Positions 1 through 7,506 of a stretch of 8,799 bases of DNA are shown here, piece by piece. The DNA lies in NCBI GenBank assembly GCA_030432815.1, contig JAUILB010000101.1, positions 1 through 8,799 on the forward strand. The letters are read 5' to 3'. This DNA is from Alphaproteobacteria bacterium (GTDB lineage: Bacteria > Pseudomonadota > Alphaproteobacteria > Sphingomonadales > Emcibacteraceae). The position numbers and the translations under genes were made by a program. The notes under the pieces were generated by a model that was not told where the DNA came from, made no database searches, and saw only the letters and a list, made by a program, of their open reading frames with translations. Position 1 is the stretch's first letter. Each line of letters opens with the position of its first letter.

Positions 1-1783
1 CGGTATTCAGGTTTCGGACAAATTTTGGAAAGTTTGATGATGTTATTTCAACTCGAATGCGATGGCCGCGCTGAAATTCGATGCTGGTGGTCATTGGGGT
101 AAAGTCAATTTCATAAACTTCCCCTTTCTCCATCATAACCTGTTTATCATACCCTTCGCGGTAACGGGCACGAAAGATGGTATCATCAACAATATAAGAC
201 GTCCCATCCGGTGCGACATCAACCAGTTTAACGGCAAAATCGGTATCTTTTGCGTCGGATGACACATGAAGCACGGCATCAACAAAACCGGACACTTCAA
301 TTGGTTCTTCAAGTGGGTCACTTGTATAAACCAGTACATCATTTCGTGCGGCAATAATCCGCTGGTCAAATGCCCCGGCGGTAACGAGCCCACCATTACA
401 GCAATCCCCGCCGCCAATGGTTTGAACCGGGTTCATGGGATCGTAATTATAACTGTCTGATGGTTCTTCGCCCGGTGCAGTAAAATCAACTTTGCCATCA
501 CCATAAAGACTGTTGGCATTGCCCCCAGAATGAAGATAAAGTTTCATTTCTTGGGCGTCTGCTGGTGGCCACTGTTCATTACCCTGCCATTTGTTGGCAC
601 CCATTGTGTAATATTGATTATGCGGCGTATTGTTGTCCCAGGCATCATCATCACCCTTTAGCCATTTATCGAACCAGGCATAAACCAGACCGTCCGTATC
701 AAACGATGTATCGCCAAGATCACGGTCACCGCTTTTAAAGTTTGGGCCAAGTGCTGCAAACTGGCAATGATTATTCGGTGCTGCAACCACATACTGGTTT
801 TCGCGCACTTCCCGGGTAAGCCCATTTTCGCGTACATGATTGGCAAGTGCCATGTTCGGGCCGATTGATACATCATACCAGCTATTAAACCAAAGCGCGG
901 GAACACCCCATGGTTCATTATCATGGTAAAGACCACCCTCAAACCAACCGGCAGAAGCAGGTGTGCGCTTTACAAACTCTTCAAATGTCCCTTCCGGTTC
1001 ACCCAAACTGGTGAGCAAATCCTGTATTGGAAGGTGTCTGATCTGAGTTTCCCAGTCCACATCAGGTTTGTCTGTGGAAAGATCATTATATTTCGAAATT
1101 TGTGTGCGGATTTCAGGGCTTAATCCTGCGGGTATCTGTGCCCGTAACGGATTATCAACACCATAAAGCCACACGAAGAACAAAATACGTTGTACGCCGC
1201 CGGTATACCAGTTTCCATGTTCCCAGAAATCCCCAACACGGCCAATACCGGCCCCTGATGCCTGCGGGATCATGGCTGCGTGGGCCGGATGATCCGTTGC
1301 GGCAAGCGCAAGCTGCCATTCCGCAGTAGAAGAACATCCGATCGTGCCCACTTTCTGGTTTGACCAGCTTTGTGAGGATATCCAGTCCAGTGCGTCATAT
1401 CCATCTGTACGGGGGTAGCCAAGGATTTCAAATTCCCCTTCGGAAAAATACCTTCCGCGTTCATTTTGAAGAATATAGGCATAACCACGGCTTACTGCTT
1501 CCACGATATTATAAAGCGTGCGGCGTGAGGGGACGTTCATATTATAAGGGGTGCGGACAAAAATTGTCGGCACCGGACCATCGGCATTCTTTGGGCGGTA
1601 AATATCGGTAGAAAGGCCAACACCATCCCGCATCGGCATCAGCACCTTTGTTTCCACAGTTGCTATTTCACTGACAATCTTCTGAAGGGCTTCTTCAGTA
1701 TATTTTGTATAGTCCTGTGCAAATACATTGCTGGAAAAAAGCAAGGTTACTAAGCCAAGCCATAGAGTTTGAACGATTTTCAT
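1..1783 (-). CDS. Secreted CocE/NonD-family alpha/beta hydrolase (X-Pro dipeptidyl-peptidase S15-like), 3' end beyond the window
   Basis: The frame stays open for 594 codons from ATG at 1783 to the window edge, so only the C-terminal tail is missing (by family length, a few dozen residues). Residues 1-22 form a signal peptide (MKIVQ start, hydrophobic core, likely cleavage after NVFA), so the enzyme should be periplasmic or secreted. Residues about 45-345 are an S15-type alpha/beta hydrolase: RDGVGLSTDIYRP near 52-64, nucleophile elbow G149-C150-S151-S152-T153, then D304 in WYD and H339 in NNHCQF as the probable rest of the triad. Residues about 400-594 fit the jelly-roll C-terminal domain of the family (DTDFAVKLVDV, RARYREG, RIRVEITSSNFPKF). 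A Shine-Dalgarno GGGAGAAG lies at 1787-1794. The family includes cocaine esterase, glutaryl-7-ACA acylase and alpha-amino acid ester hydrolases, so the substrate (peptide, amide or ester) cannot be read from sequence. Family is certain, substrate unknown. Confidence 0.9.
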   Translation of the reverse strand, partial: MKIVQTLWLGLVTLLFSSNVFAQDYTKYTEEALQKIVSEIATVETKVLMPMRDGVGLSTDIYRPKNADGPVPTIFVRTPYNMNVPSRRTLYNIVEAVSRGYAYILQNERGRYFSEGEFEILGYPRTDGYDALDWISSQSWSNQKVGTIGCSSTAEWQLALAATDHPAHAAMIPQASGAGIGRVGDFWEHGNWYTGGVQRILFFVWLYGVDNPLRAQIPAGLSPEIRTQISKYNDLSTDKPDVDWETQIRHLPIQDLLTSLGEPEGTFEEFVKRTPASAGWFEGGLYHDNEPWGVPALWFNSWYDVSIGPNMALANHVRENGLTREVRENQYVVAAPNNHCQFAALGPNFKSGDRDLGDTSFDTDGLVYAWFDKWLKGDDDAWDNNTPHNQYYTMGANKWQGNEQWPPADAQEMKLYLHSGGNANSLYGDGKVDFTAPGEEPSDSYNYDPMNPVQTIGGGDCCNGGLVTAGAFDQRIIAARNDVLVYTSDPLEEPIEVSGFVDAVLHVSSDAKDTDFAVKLVDVAPDGTSYIVDDTIFRARYREGYDKQVMMEKGEVYEIDFTPMTTSIEFQRGHRIRVEITSSNFPKFVRNLNT

Positions 1784-1965
1784 TATCTTCTCCCAAGTCT
1801 GATTTTCTCTGACTATAACTTAGGGATACTGATTGGTAAATAGGGGTACAGTTCCACAAAGGTCATTAACAAGTTTTATATAAAGGAAGAAGCAACTAAT
1901 TTTACTAGGCTTTAACATTTCTATGTGATAACAAATTTTACTGAAAACTGAAGATATATTTTATA
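1784..1965. other. Divergent intergenic region between the hydrolase gene and cysD
   Basis: This AT-rich spacer of 182 bp lies between two genes transcribed away from each other and must hold both promoters. The side facing the hydrolase has a good sigma70-like promoter, listed separately. For cysD I see no convincing -35/-10 pair; the best is TTTACT at 1901-1906 with TGTGAT at 1924-1929 (17 bp spacer), which is weak. A 10-bp perfect palindrome TTTATATAAA lies at 1875-1884, but such AT palindromes are common by chance. No small gene or structured RNA was recognised. Confidence 0.6.
1812..1840 (-). promoter_or_regulatory. Putative sigma70-type promoter of the CocE-like hydrolase gene
   Basis: On the minus strand, TTTACC (1840-1835, 4 of 6 to the -35 consensus) is followed after exactly 17 bp by TATAGT (1817-1812, 5 of 6 to the -10 consensus). 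Transcription would start near 1805, giving a leader of about 20 nt that contains the gene's Shine-Dalgarno sequence. The spacing and position fit well, but this is a by-eye match only. Confidence 0.45.
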
Positions 1966-2865
1966 ATGTCAATTAACCATCTTGAAAAACTAGAAGCTGA
2001 ATCGATACATATCATTCGCGAAGTGGCCGCGACATGTTCAAATCCAGTGATGCTTTACTCCATCGGTAAAGACAGCAGTGTGATGATGCATCTGGCTCTG
2101 AAGGCCTTTTATCCGTCAAAACTTCCTTTTCCGGTTATGCATGTCGATACAACATGGAAATTCCGCGAAATGATCGAATTTCGTGACCGTTTTTCACAAG
2201 AAAATGATCTTGACCTGATTGTCCATATCAATCAGGATGGTGTTGATCAGGGGATTGGTCCGTTCAGTCATGGTTCAGTGGTTCATACGGATATTATGAA
2301 AACGCAGGGCTTAAAACAGGCCCTTGATAAATACGGTTTTGATGCCGCATTTGGTGGTGCGCGCCGTGACGAGGAAAAATCCCGTGCCAAGGAAAGAATT
2401 TTTTCTTTCCGGTCCAATCAGCACCGATGGGATCCGAAAAACCAGCGACCGGAACTTTGGAATATCTATAATAGCCGTATTCAAAAAGGCGAAAGTATTC
2501 GTGTTTTTCCGCTTTCCAACTGGACAGAGCTTGATATCTGGCAATATATCCATTTGGAAAATATCCCTATAGTTCCCCTTTATTTTGCTAAAGAACGTCC
2601 GGTTGTTGAACGCGATGGTATGATGGTGATGGTGGATGATGGCAGAATGCCGCTTAAATTGGGTGAAGTCCCAATGATGAAAAAAGTGCGGTTCAGAACA
2701 CTTGGGTGTTATCCTTTAACTGGCGCCGTTCAGTCAGAAGCAGGCACCCTTACTGAAATCATCCAGGAAATGCTACTCACAAAAACATCGGAACGTGAAG
2801 GTCGGGCCATTGACAAAGACAGCAATGCGTCGATGGAGCAAAAAAAGCAGGAGGGCTATTTCTGA
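1966..2865 (+). CDS. cysD: Sulfate adenylyltransferase subunit 2 (CysD)
   Basis: This is the catalytic subunit of heterodimeric ATP sulfurylase, which makes adenosine 5'-phosphosulfate (APS) and pyrophosphate from ATP and sulfate in the cytoplasm. The protein has 299 residues, close to the roughly 302 of the E. coli enzyme, and is collinear with it from LEAESIHIIREVA (residues 9-21) to the terminal QEGYF. The PP-loop of the adenine nucleotide alpha-hydrolase fold is S32-IGKDSS; the family signature GGARRDEEKSRAKER spans 130-144; WDPKNQRPELW (155-165), FPLSNWTELDIWQYI (181-195) and RFRTLGCYPLTGAV (242-255) are also conserved. The start is supported by this collinearity; the ribosome site is weak (GAAG about 12 nt upstream). 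The TGA stop shares its A with the ATG of the next gene, so translation is probably coupled to CysN, the partner that couples the reaction to GTP hydrolysis. Confidence 0.97.
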   Translation: MSINHLEKLEAESIHIIREVAATCSNPVMLYSIGKDSSVMMHLALKAFYPSKLPFPVMHVDTTWKFREMIEFRDRFSQENDLDLIVHINQDGVDQGIGPFSHGSVVHTDIMKTQGLKQALDKYGFDAAFGGARRDEEKSRAKERIFSFRSNQHRWDPKNQRPELWNIYNSRIQKGESIRVFPLSNWTELDIWQYIHLENIPIVPLYFAKERPVVERDGMMVMVDDGRMPLKLGEVPMMKKVRFRTLGCYPLTGAVQSEAGTLTEIIQEMLLTKTSEREGRAIDKDSNASMEQKKQEGYF

Positions 2866-2867
2866 TG
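2849..2867 (+). promoter_or_regulatory. Strong Shine-Dalgarno and TGATG stop-start overlap setting the cysNC start
   Basis: A perfect AGGAGG at 2849-2854 inside the end of cysD stands 10 nt before the cysNC ATG at 2865. The cysD TGA (2863-2865) and this ATG share one base. The pair fixes the start and suggests translational coupling for balanced production of the two ATP sulfurylase subunits. Confidence 0.8.
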
Positions 2868-4778
2868 GCGGATAAGTCCTATGAGATTATGCAATCCGAT
2901 AAAATAGAGTCAGATATAGAAGGATATCTGAGGGATCAGGAAAATAAAAGTTACCTCCGTTTCATCACATGTGGAAGTGTTGATGACGGTAAATCAACAC
3001 TGATAGGACGGCTTTTATATGATTCCAAACTGATCTTTGAAGATCAGCTGAAGAATCTTGAAAGTGATAGTAAAAAAATGGGCACACAAGGAGGTGAAAT
3101 TGATTTCGCGCTTCTTGTGGATGGCTTAGCGGCCGAACGCGAGCAGGGGATCACAATTGATGTGGCCTACCGCTTTTTTACAACGGATAAGCGGAAATTC
3201 ATCGTTGCGGATACACCGGGTCACGAGCAATATACAAGAAATATGGCGACCGGTGCGTCGACTGCCGATCTCGCGGTCATCCTTATCGATGCAAGAAAAG
3301 GAATTCTTACCCAAACCAGAAGGCATAGTTTCATCACGAGTCTTTTGGGTGTTAAACATGTTGTGGTTGCTATTAATAAAATGGATCTTGCCGGATATAG
3401 CAAAGAAATATTTGATACCATAGAACGTGATTACAGGACATTCGCAGATGATATGGGTTTTAGCTCAATTCAATGTATTCCTGTTTCGGCGTTAAAAGGC
3501 GATAATATTACCGAAAGTGGTAATAATATGGGTTGGTATGATGGACCTACTCTGCTGGAATATCTTGAATGTGTAGATATTTCTACAAATGAAGAAAACG
3601 CCCCTTTTAGAATGTCGGTACAATGGGTTAACAGGCCTGACCTTGATTTCAGGGGTTTCTCCGGCACCATTGTTTCCGGTGAAATAAAACCGGGTGATGA
3701 AATTGTCGCCCTTCCCAGCGCGCAAACAAGCAAGATTAAATCTATTGTCACATATGATGGGGAACTTGAAACTGCGTGTAAGGATCAGGCAGTGACCCTT
3801 ACCCTTGAAGACGAGATCGATGTGTCTCGGGGTGATCTGATTTCAGACAGGAACAATAGACCCGAAATTACCGATCAGCTTCAGGCACATGTGATTTGGA
3901 TGCATGATGAACCCATGTTGCCCGGACGTCCATACCTGATCAAACTTGCCAACAAAACGATTTCAGGGGAAATCACGGATTTAAAGTACAAGATTGATGT
4001 CAATTCATTTGATCGCGAAGCGGGCAAGACTTTAAAGCTCAATGAAGTCGGTGTTTGCAACATAAGCCTGAATGACAAGGTAGTTTATGAAGCATATAAA
4101 ACTGTGCCTGCACTAGGGTCATTTATCGTGATTGATAAAATGACAAATGCAACTTTAGCGGCGGGAATGATCGACTTTGGCCTGCGAAGAGCAACGAATG
4201 TTCATTGGCAGGCCGTTGATGTTGATAAATCAACCCGAGCACAGCAAAAAAGACAAAAACCGCTTGTTCTCTGGTTTACGGGGCTTAGTGCATCCGGTAA
4301 ATCCACAATCGCCAATCTGGTGGAAAAAAAGTTATTGGCCCTTGGTAAACACACATACCTTCTTGATGGTGATAATGTGCGTCATGGCCTTAACAGGGAT
4401 CTTGGTTTTGTTGATGCCGACAGGGTGGAAAACATTCGCCGTGTTGGCGAAGTTGCCAAGCTCATGGTGGATGCGGGGCTTATCGTGCTCACGGCGTTTA
4501 TTTCTCCCTTCCGTTCAGAACGTATTATGGTCCGTGATATGCTTGAAGAGCATGAATTTATGGAAGTTTTTGTCGATACACCACTGGAAATCTGTGAGCA
4601 GCGTGATCCAAAGGGTCTTTATAAAAAGGCAAGAAGTGGTGAGATTAAAAATTTTACCGGTTTTGACAGCCCATACGAAGCGCCGGAAAATGCGGAGATT
4701 CATCTTCGGACAGCTGATATTTCTGCAGAGGAAGCGGCTGATCAGGTGATAAAGGCGATTGAGGAAAACTACCTTTAA
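2865..4778 (+). CDS. cysNC: Bifunctional sulfate adenylyltransferase subunit 1 (GTPase) / adenylylsulfate kinase (CysN-CysC fusion, NodQ-like)
   Basis: A 637-residue fusion. Residues about 29-240 are an EF-Tu-like GTPase: G1 loop GSVDDGKST (37-45), switch region REQGITIDVAYRFF (92-105), G3 DTPGHEQ (116-122), G4 NKMD (171-174), G5 SAL (208-210). Residues about 245-440 are the two following beta-barrel domains (NRPDLDFRGFSG, 256-267). After a basic, hydrophilic linker (about 452-465) comes an APS kinase with P-loop GLSASGKST (473-481), DGDNVRHGLNRDLGF (501-515), FISPFR (545-550, carrying the family's active-site serine), DPKGLYKKAR (581-590) and GFDSPYE (599-605). The N half drives APS formation with CysD by GTP hydrolysis, and the C half phosphorylates APS to PAPS. 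Both halves keep all motifs I can check, so both should be active. Such fusions are known in rhizobia (NodQ) and other proteobacteria. The TAA stop directly abuts the stop of the convergent rfbC. Confidence 0.96.
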   Translation: MADKSYEIMQSDKIESDIEGYLRDQENKSYLRFITCGSVDDGKSTLIGRLLYDSKLIFEDQLKNLESDSKKMGTQGGEIDFALLVDGLAAEREQGITIDVAYRFFTTDKRKFIVADTPGHEQYTRNMATGASTADLAVILIDARKGILTQTRRHSFITSLLGVKHVVVAINKMDLAGYSKEIFDTIERDYRTFADDMGFSSIQCIPVSALKGDNITESGNNMGWYDGPTLLEYLECVDISTNEENAPFRMSVQWVNRPDLDFRGFSGTIVSGEIKPGDEIVALPSAQTSKIKSIVTYDGELETACKDQAVTLTLEDEIDVSRGDLISDRNNRPEITDQLQAHVIWMHDEPMLPGRPYLIKLANKTISGEITDLKYKIDVNSFDREAGKTLKLNEVGVCNISLNDKVVYEAYKTVPALGSFIVIDKMTNATLAAGMIDFGLRRATNVHWQAVDVDKSTRAQQKRQKPLVLWFTGLSASGKSTIANLVEKKLLALGKHTYLLDGDNVRHGLNRDLGFVDADRVENIRRVGEVAKLMVDAGLIVLTAFISPFRSERIMVRDMLEEHEFMEVFVDTPLEICEQRDPKGLYKKARSGEIKNFTGFDSPYEAPENAEIHLRTADISAEEAADQVIKAIEENYL

Positions 4779-5321
4779 TCAATCAAGCATCAACAGCGAA
4801 TCAAGGGTGGCCCCTAACCTATCTTTTTCTGAAAGGGTTGGTTCCTTAATTGGCCATGGGATATTCAGATCCGGATCATTCCAGACAATGCAACCTTCGT
4901 CATTCGGATCATAATAATCGGTACATTTATATTCAAGATCAGCGCTTTCGGACAGCGTGACAAAGCCATGGGCTAGTCCGGGTGGAACCCAGAATTGCTT
5001 CTTATTTTCTTCAGATAATCTGACTGATGTCCATTTTCCAAAAGTGAGTGAATTTTTTCTGATATCAACGGCTACATCAAAAACTTCACCACGAACAACT
5101 CTTACCAGTTTTCCTTGTGGTTTTGTTTTTTGAAAATGAAGTCCCCTCAGGACGCCCTTTGAAGAACGCGAATGATTATCCTGAACAAATTTAAAGTTGA
5201 TGCCCGCCTGATCGCGGTAGCGGTCTGCCTGAAATGTTTCCATAAAAAAACCGCGATGATCACCATAGACTTTTGGCTCTATGATTAATACGCCATCAAT
5301 TTCGGTTTTTATAACCTTCAT
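4779..5321 (-). CDS. rfbC: dTDP-4-dehydrorhamnose 3,5-epimerase (RfbC/RmlC)
   Basis: A 180-residue cupin enzyme of normal family length. It epimerises dTDP-4-dehydro-6-deoxy-D-glucose at C3 and C5 to dTDP-4-dehydro-L-rhamnose. Visible motifs are DHRGFFMETF (21-30), VQDNHSRSSKGVLRGLHFQ (46-64) with the probable catalytic base H62, GKLVRVVRGEVFDVAVDIR (70-88, with K71), WVPPGLAHGF (111-120), EYKCTDYYDP (130-139, with Y131) and SEKDRLG (164-170, with D167). The set agrees with an active epimerase. It is the last gene of the rfbB-rfbA-rfbC operon. Its ATG shares one base with the rfbA stop, and a Shine-Dalgarno AGAAGGA lies 8 nt upstream. Its TGA stop (4781-4779) lies immediately next to the TAA of cysNC, leaving no intergenic base for a separate terminator. 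Confidence 0.96.
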   Translation of the reverse strand: MKVIKTEIDGVLIIEPKVYGDHRGFFMETFQADRYRDQAGINFKFVQDNHSRSSKGVLRGLHFQKTKPQGKLVRVVRGEVFDVAVDIRKNSLTFGKWTSVRLSEENKKQFWVPPGLAHGFVTLSESADLEYKCTDYYDPNDEGCIVWNDPDLNIPWPIKEPTLSEKDRLGATLDSLLMLD

Positions 5322-5336
5322 TAACGGTATCCTTCT
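5319..5336 (-). promoter_or_regulatory. rfbA/rfbC stop-start overlap (TAATG) with Shine-Dalgarno
   Basis: On the minus strand the rfbA TAA (5323-5321) and the rfbC ATG (5321-5319) share one base. AGAAGGA (5336-5330) lies 8 nt before the ATG, inside the rfbA coding sequence. This points to coupled translation and confirms the rfbC start. Confidence 0.7.
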
Positions 5337-6205
5337 GCAATTAATTTTAGATACTGGCCGTAACCGGTGTTTTTTAGTTCATTTGCCCGTGAACTTAACT
5401 GCTCATTATCAAGCCAGCCTTGGTAATAGGCTATTTCTTCCAAACAGGCGACTTTGAAACCTTGGCGTTTCTCCACGGTTTGCACAAAATGGCCTGCTTC
5501 CATCAGGCTGTCATGGGTGCCCGTGTCAAGCCAGGCAAACCCGCGGCCAAGCAATGTGACGGATAAATCGCCGCGTTTAAGATATGTGGAATTCACATCT
5601 GTAATTTCGAGCTCACCCCGTGCTGAGGGCTTGATATTTTTGGCAATATCAATAACGTCATTATCATAAAAATATAATCCGGTTACAGCATAACTGGATT
5701 TTGGTTTTTGCGGTTTTTCTTCAATGCTTAAGGCATTTCCATTGGCATCAAATTCAACGACACCAAATCTTTCCGGATCGGATACATGATATCCAAAAAC
5801 AGTGGCACCCGACTGTTTTCTTGCCGCATGTTCAAGTTTGTTGGAGAAATGTTCCCCGAAGAAAATATTATCTCCAAGCACCAGACACACATTATCATTT
5901 CCAATAAAATTCTCGCCAATCAGAAAGGCTTGCGCAAGCCCGTCTGGTGAAGGCTGAACTTCATAAGAAAATGAAACACCGAACTGTTCGCCATTTCCAA
6001 GCAACCTTTTATATCCATCAATATCCTCTGGTGTGGAAATAATCAGAATTTCATTTATGCCTGATAACATTAGCACTGAAATCGGATAATAGATCATCGG
6101 TTTATCATAAATCGGAAGGAGCTGCTTTGATACACCACGCGTAATTGGATGTAGCCGTGATCCGGAACCACCGGCGAGTACAATGCCTTTATATTTGTTT
6201 GACAT
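5321..6205 (-). CDS. rfbA: Glucose-1-phosphate thymidylyltransferase (RfbA/RmlA)
   Basis: With the start at 6205 the protein has 294 residues, the usual family size. It makes dTDP-glucose from dTTP and glucose 1-phosphate, the first committed step of dTDP-deoxysugar synthesis. The nucleotidyltransferase signature GIVLAGGSGSRLHP (7-20) continues into SKQLLPIYDKPMIYYP (26-41). QPSPDGLAQAF (84-94), the metal-binding LGDNIFFG (110-117, D112), SIEEKPQKPKS and WLDTGTHDSLMEA are all present. An in-frame ATG at 6253 would add 16 residues, but that extension overlaps the end of rfbB by 32 bp, has no family counterpart and lacks a ribosome site, while the ATG at 6205 has a good one. The gene follows rfbB after 16 bp and overlaps rfbC by one base, so the three form an operon. 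Confidence 0.96.
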   Translation of the reverse strand: MSNKYKGIVLAGGSGSRLHPITRGVSKQLLPIYDKPMIYYPISVLMLSGINEILIISTPEDIDGYKRLLGNGEQFGVSFSYEVQPSPDGLAQAFLIGENFIGNDNVCLVLGDNIFFGEHFSNKLEHAARKQSGATVFGYHVSDPERFGVVEFDANGNALSIEEKPQKPKSSYAVTGLYFYDNDVIDIAKNIKPSARGELEITDVNSTYLKRGDLSVTLLGRGFAWLDTGTHDSLMEAGHFVQTVEKRQGFKVACLEEIAYYQGWLDNEQLSSRANELKNTGYGQYLKLIAEGYR

Positions 6206-6212
6206 TTCCTGT

Positions 6213-6217
6213 TCCTC
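6213..6217 (-). promoter_or_regulatory. Ribosome binding site that decides the rfbA start
   Basis: On the minus strand AGGAG-like sequence (AGAGGA, core GAGGA at 6217-6213) lies 7 nt before the ATG at 6205 and falls in the short gap between the rfbB stop and rfbA. This favours the 294-residue product over the 310-residue reading from 6253. Confidence 0.65.
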
Positions 6218-6221
6218 TTTC

Positions 6222-7277
6222 TTATCCCAAACGTTCCAGCTTGTAATCACCACTTAAAACACGCTGCCACCATGTTCGGTTTTTAAGATACCATAATACC
6301 GTTTTCCGCATCCCTGTTTCGAAAGTTTCTTCTGGTATCCAGCCAAGATCATTTTCAATTTTGCCAGCGTCAATTGCATAGCGAACATCGTGACCGGGTC
6401 GATCCTTCACGAATTCAATCAGGTCACTATAATTTTTAACGGATGCTGGCTTTTCGGGTGCCAATTCTTCAAGTAAAGCACAAATGGTGTGAACAACACT
6501 AAGGTTGGCTTTTTCGTTATGACCACCAATATTGTAGGTTTCCCCTATTTTTCCATCAAGCGCAACTTTACAAAGTGCGCGGGCATGGTCATCAACATGA
6601 AGCCAGTCCCTGATTTGCTGCCCGTCTCCATAAACCGGCAACGGTTTTCCGGCAAGTGCATTTAAAATCATATGGGGGATTAGCTTTTCAGGAAACTGAT
6701 ATGCCCCATAGTTATTGGAACAATTGGTTATGATGGTTGGTAGTCCGAACGTTCTTTGCCAGGCGCGAACAAGATGGTCGGAACTTGCCTTAGATGCAGA
6801 ATAGGGTGAACTTGGATCATAAGATGTTGTTTCCTGAAACAGATCATCACTACCTCCAAGGTCCCCATATACTTCATCCGTGGAAACATGATGAAATCGA
6901 AATATAGATTTACGACTATCTTCAAGAGTATCCCAATATTGACGGGCCACTTCCAGAAGACAGTAGGTGCCAACAATGTTGGTTTGAATAAAATCGCCGG
7001 GACCGTCAATTGAACGGTCTACATGTGATTCTGCCGCCAGGTGCATAATAATATCTGGGGCAAAATCTTTGATCACCTTTCGTAATGAATTTTTGTCACA
7101 AATGTCGGTTTGTGAAAAAGAGTAGCGGTCCGCATTAGCAACACTAACCAGTGAATCAAGGTTCCCGGCGTAAGTGAGTTTATCGATGTTTAAGACCGAA
7201 TGTGCCGTATTTTCAATTAAGTGCCGAATGACGGCACTACCAATAAAGCCAGCACCCCCGGTGATTGCAAATTTCAT
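6222..7277 (-). CDS. rfbB: dTDP-glucose 4,6-dehydratase (RfbB/RmlB)
   Basis: A 351-residue extended short-chain dehydrogenase of normal family length. It converts dTDP-glucose to dTDP-4-dehydro-6-deoxy-D-glucose using tightly bound NAD. The Rossmann motif GGAGFIG lies at 7-13, the conserved DKLTYAGNL at 32-40 and AAESHVDRSI at 81-90. Catalytic residues are visible as T133-D134-E135 in STDEVYG and Y159-x3-K163 in YSASK. NNYGAYQFPEKLIP (188-201), GDGQQIRDWLHVDD (217-230) and DRPGHD (292-297) are further RmlB signatures. The ATG at 7277 has GAGGA (7288-7284) 6 nt upstream and the Rossmann strand begins immediately, so the start is secure. It is the first gene of rfbB-rfbA-rfbC, and the promoter must lie in the AT-rich region to its right. 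Confidence 0.97.
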   Translation of the reverse strand: MKFAITGGAGFIGSAVIRHLIENTAHSVLNIDKLTYAGNLDSLVSVANADRYSFSQTDICDKNSLRKVIKDFAPDIIMHLAAESHVDRSIDGPGDFIQTNIVGTYCLLEVARQYWDTLEDSRKSIFRFHHVSTDEVYGDLGGSDDLFQETTSYDPSSPYSASKASSDHLVRAWQRTFGLPTIITNCSNNYGAYQFPEKLIPHMILNALAGKPLPVYGDGQQIRDWLHVDDHARALCKVALDGKIGETYNIGGHNEKANLSVVHTICALLEELAPEKPASVKNYSDLIEFVKDRPGHDVRYAIDAGKIENDLGWIPEETFETGMRKTVLWYLKNRTWWQRVLSGDYKLERLG

Positions 7278-7401
7278 TTTGCGTCCTCAACTTATTAATG
7301 ACTGGATATACTATGATATAGATGTGAACAAACTCTTTCTATTTTGAAAATTGCATTTTTATTTGCGCATTTAAACCATATTACGAAAATGATGCTATGT
7401 T

Positions 7402-7431
7402 TTGACATTCTAAGTAAAATAAAGCTACACT
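7402..7431 (+). promoter_or_regulatory. Putative sigma70-type promoter reading toward tcyP
   Basis: TTGACA at 7402-7407 matches the -35 consensus perfectly. TACACT at 7426-7431 matches the -10 consensus at 4 of 6 positions, with an 18-bp spacer. A transcript from near 7438 would carry a leader of about 245 nt before the tcyP ATG. It could also serve an unrecognised short RNA. By-eye match in an AT-rich background, so only moderately supported. Confidence 0.4.
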
Positions 7432-7484
7432 ATAACGGCTTAGAGGGAAAAAAGCACAAAATGTTGTTTGTCTGATAATTTGAA

Positions 7485-7506
7485 TAATAATATACTAATA
7501 TTGTTA
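7485..7506. repeat. Imperfect AT-rich inverted repeat, operator-like
   Basis: TAATAATAT (7485-7493) and ATATTGTTA (7498-7506) are inverted copies with one mismatch around a 4-bp centre (ACTA). The size and symmetry resemble a dimeric regulator site and it lies between the two divergent genes. The base composition makes chance symmetry likely, and no known consensus is matched. Confidence 0.25.

Noticed and set aside
4177..4749. A 190-codon plus-strand open frame inside cysNC
   Set aside because: It is the shifted reading frame of the APS kinase domain; the cysNC frame carries all the conserved motifs without interruption, so this is neither a gene nor a sign of a frameshift.
4801..4815. AGGG-TGGC-CCCT as a terminator hairpin at the cysNC/rfbC junction
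   Set aside because: The stem is only four pairs, lies within rfbC coding sequence and has no T-run after it on either strand.
6206..6253. Upstream ATG giving RfbA a 16-residue N-terminal extension (310 residues)
   Set aside because: The extension overlaps the end of rfbB, has no good ribosome site and is absent from the family; the ATG at 6205 has a clear Shine-Dalgarno and gives the standard N-terminus.
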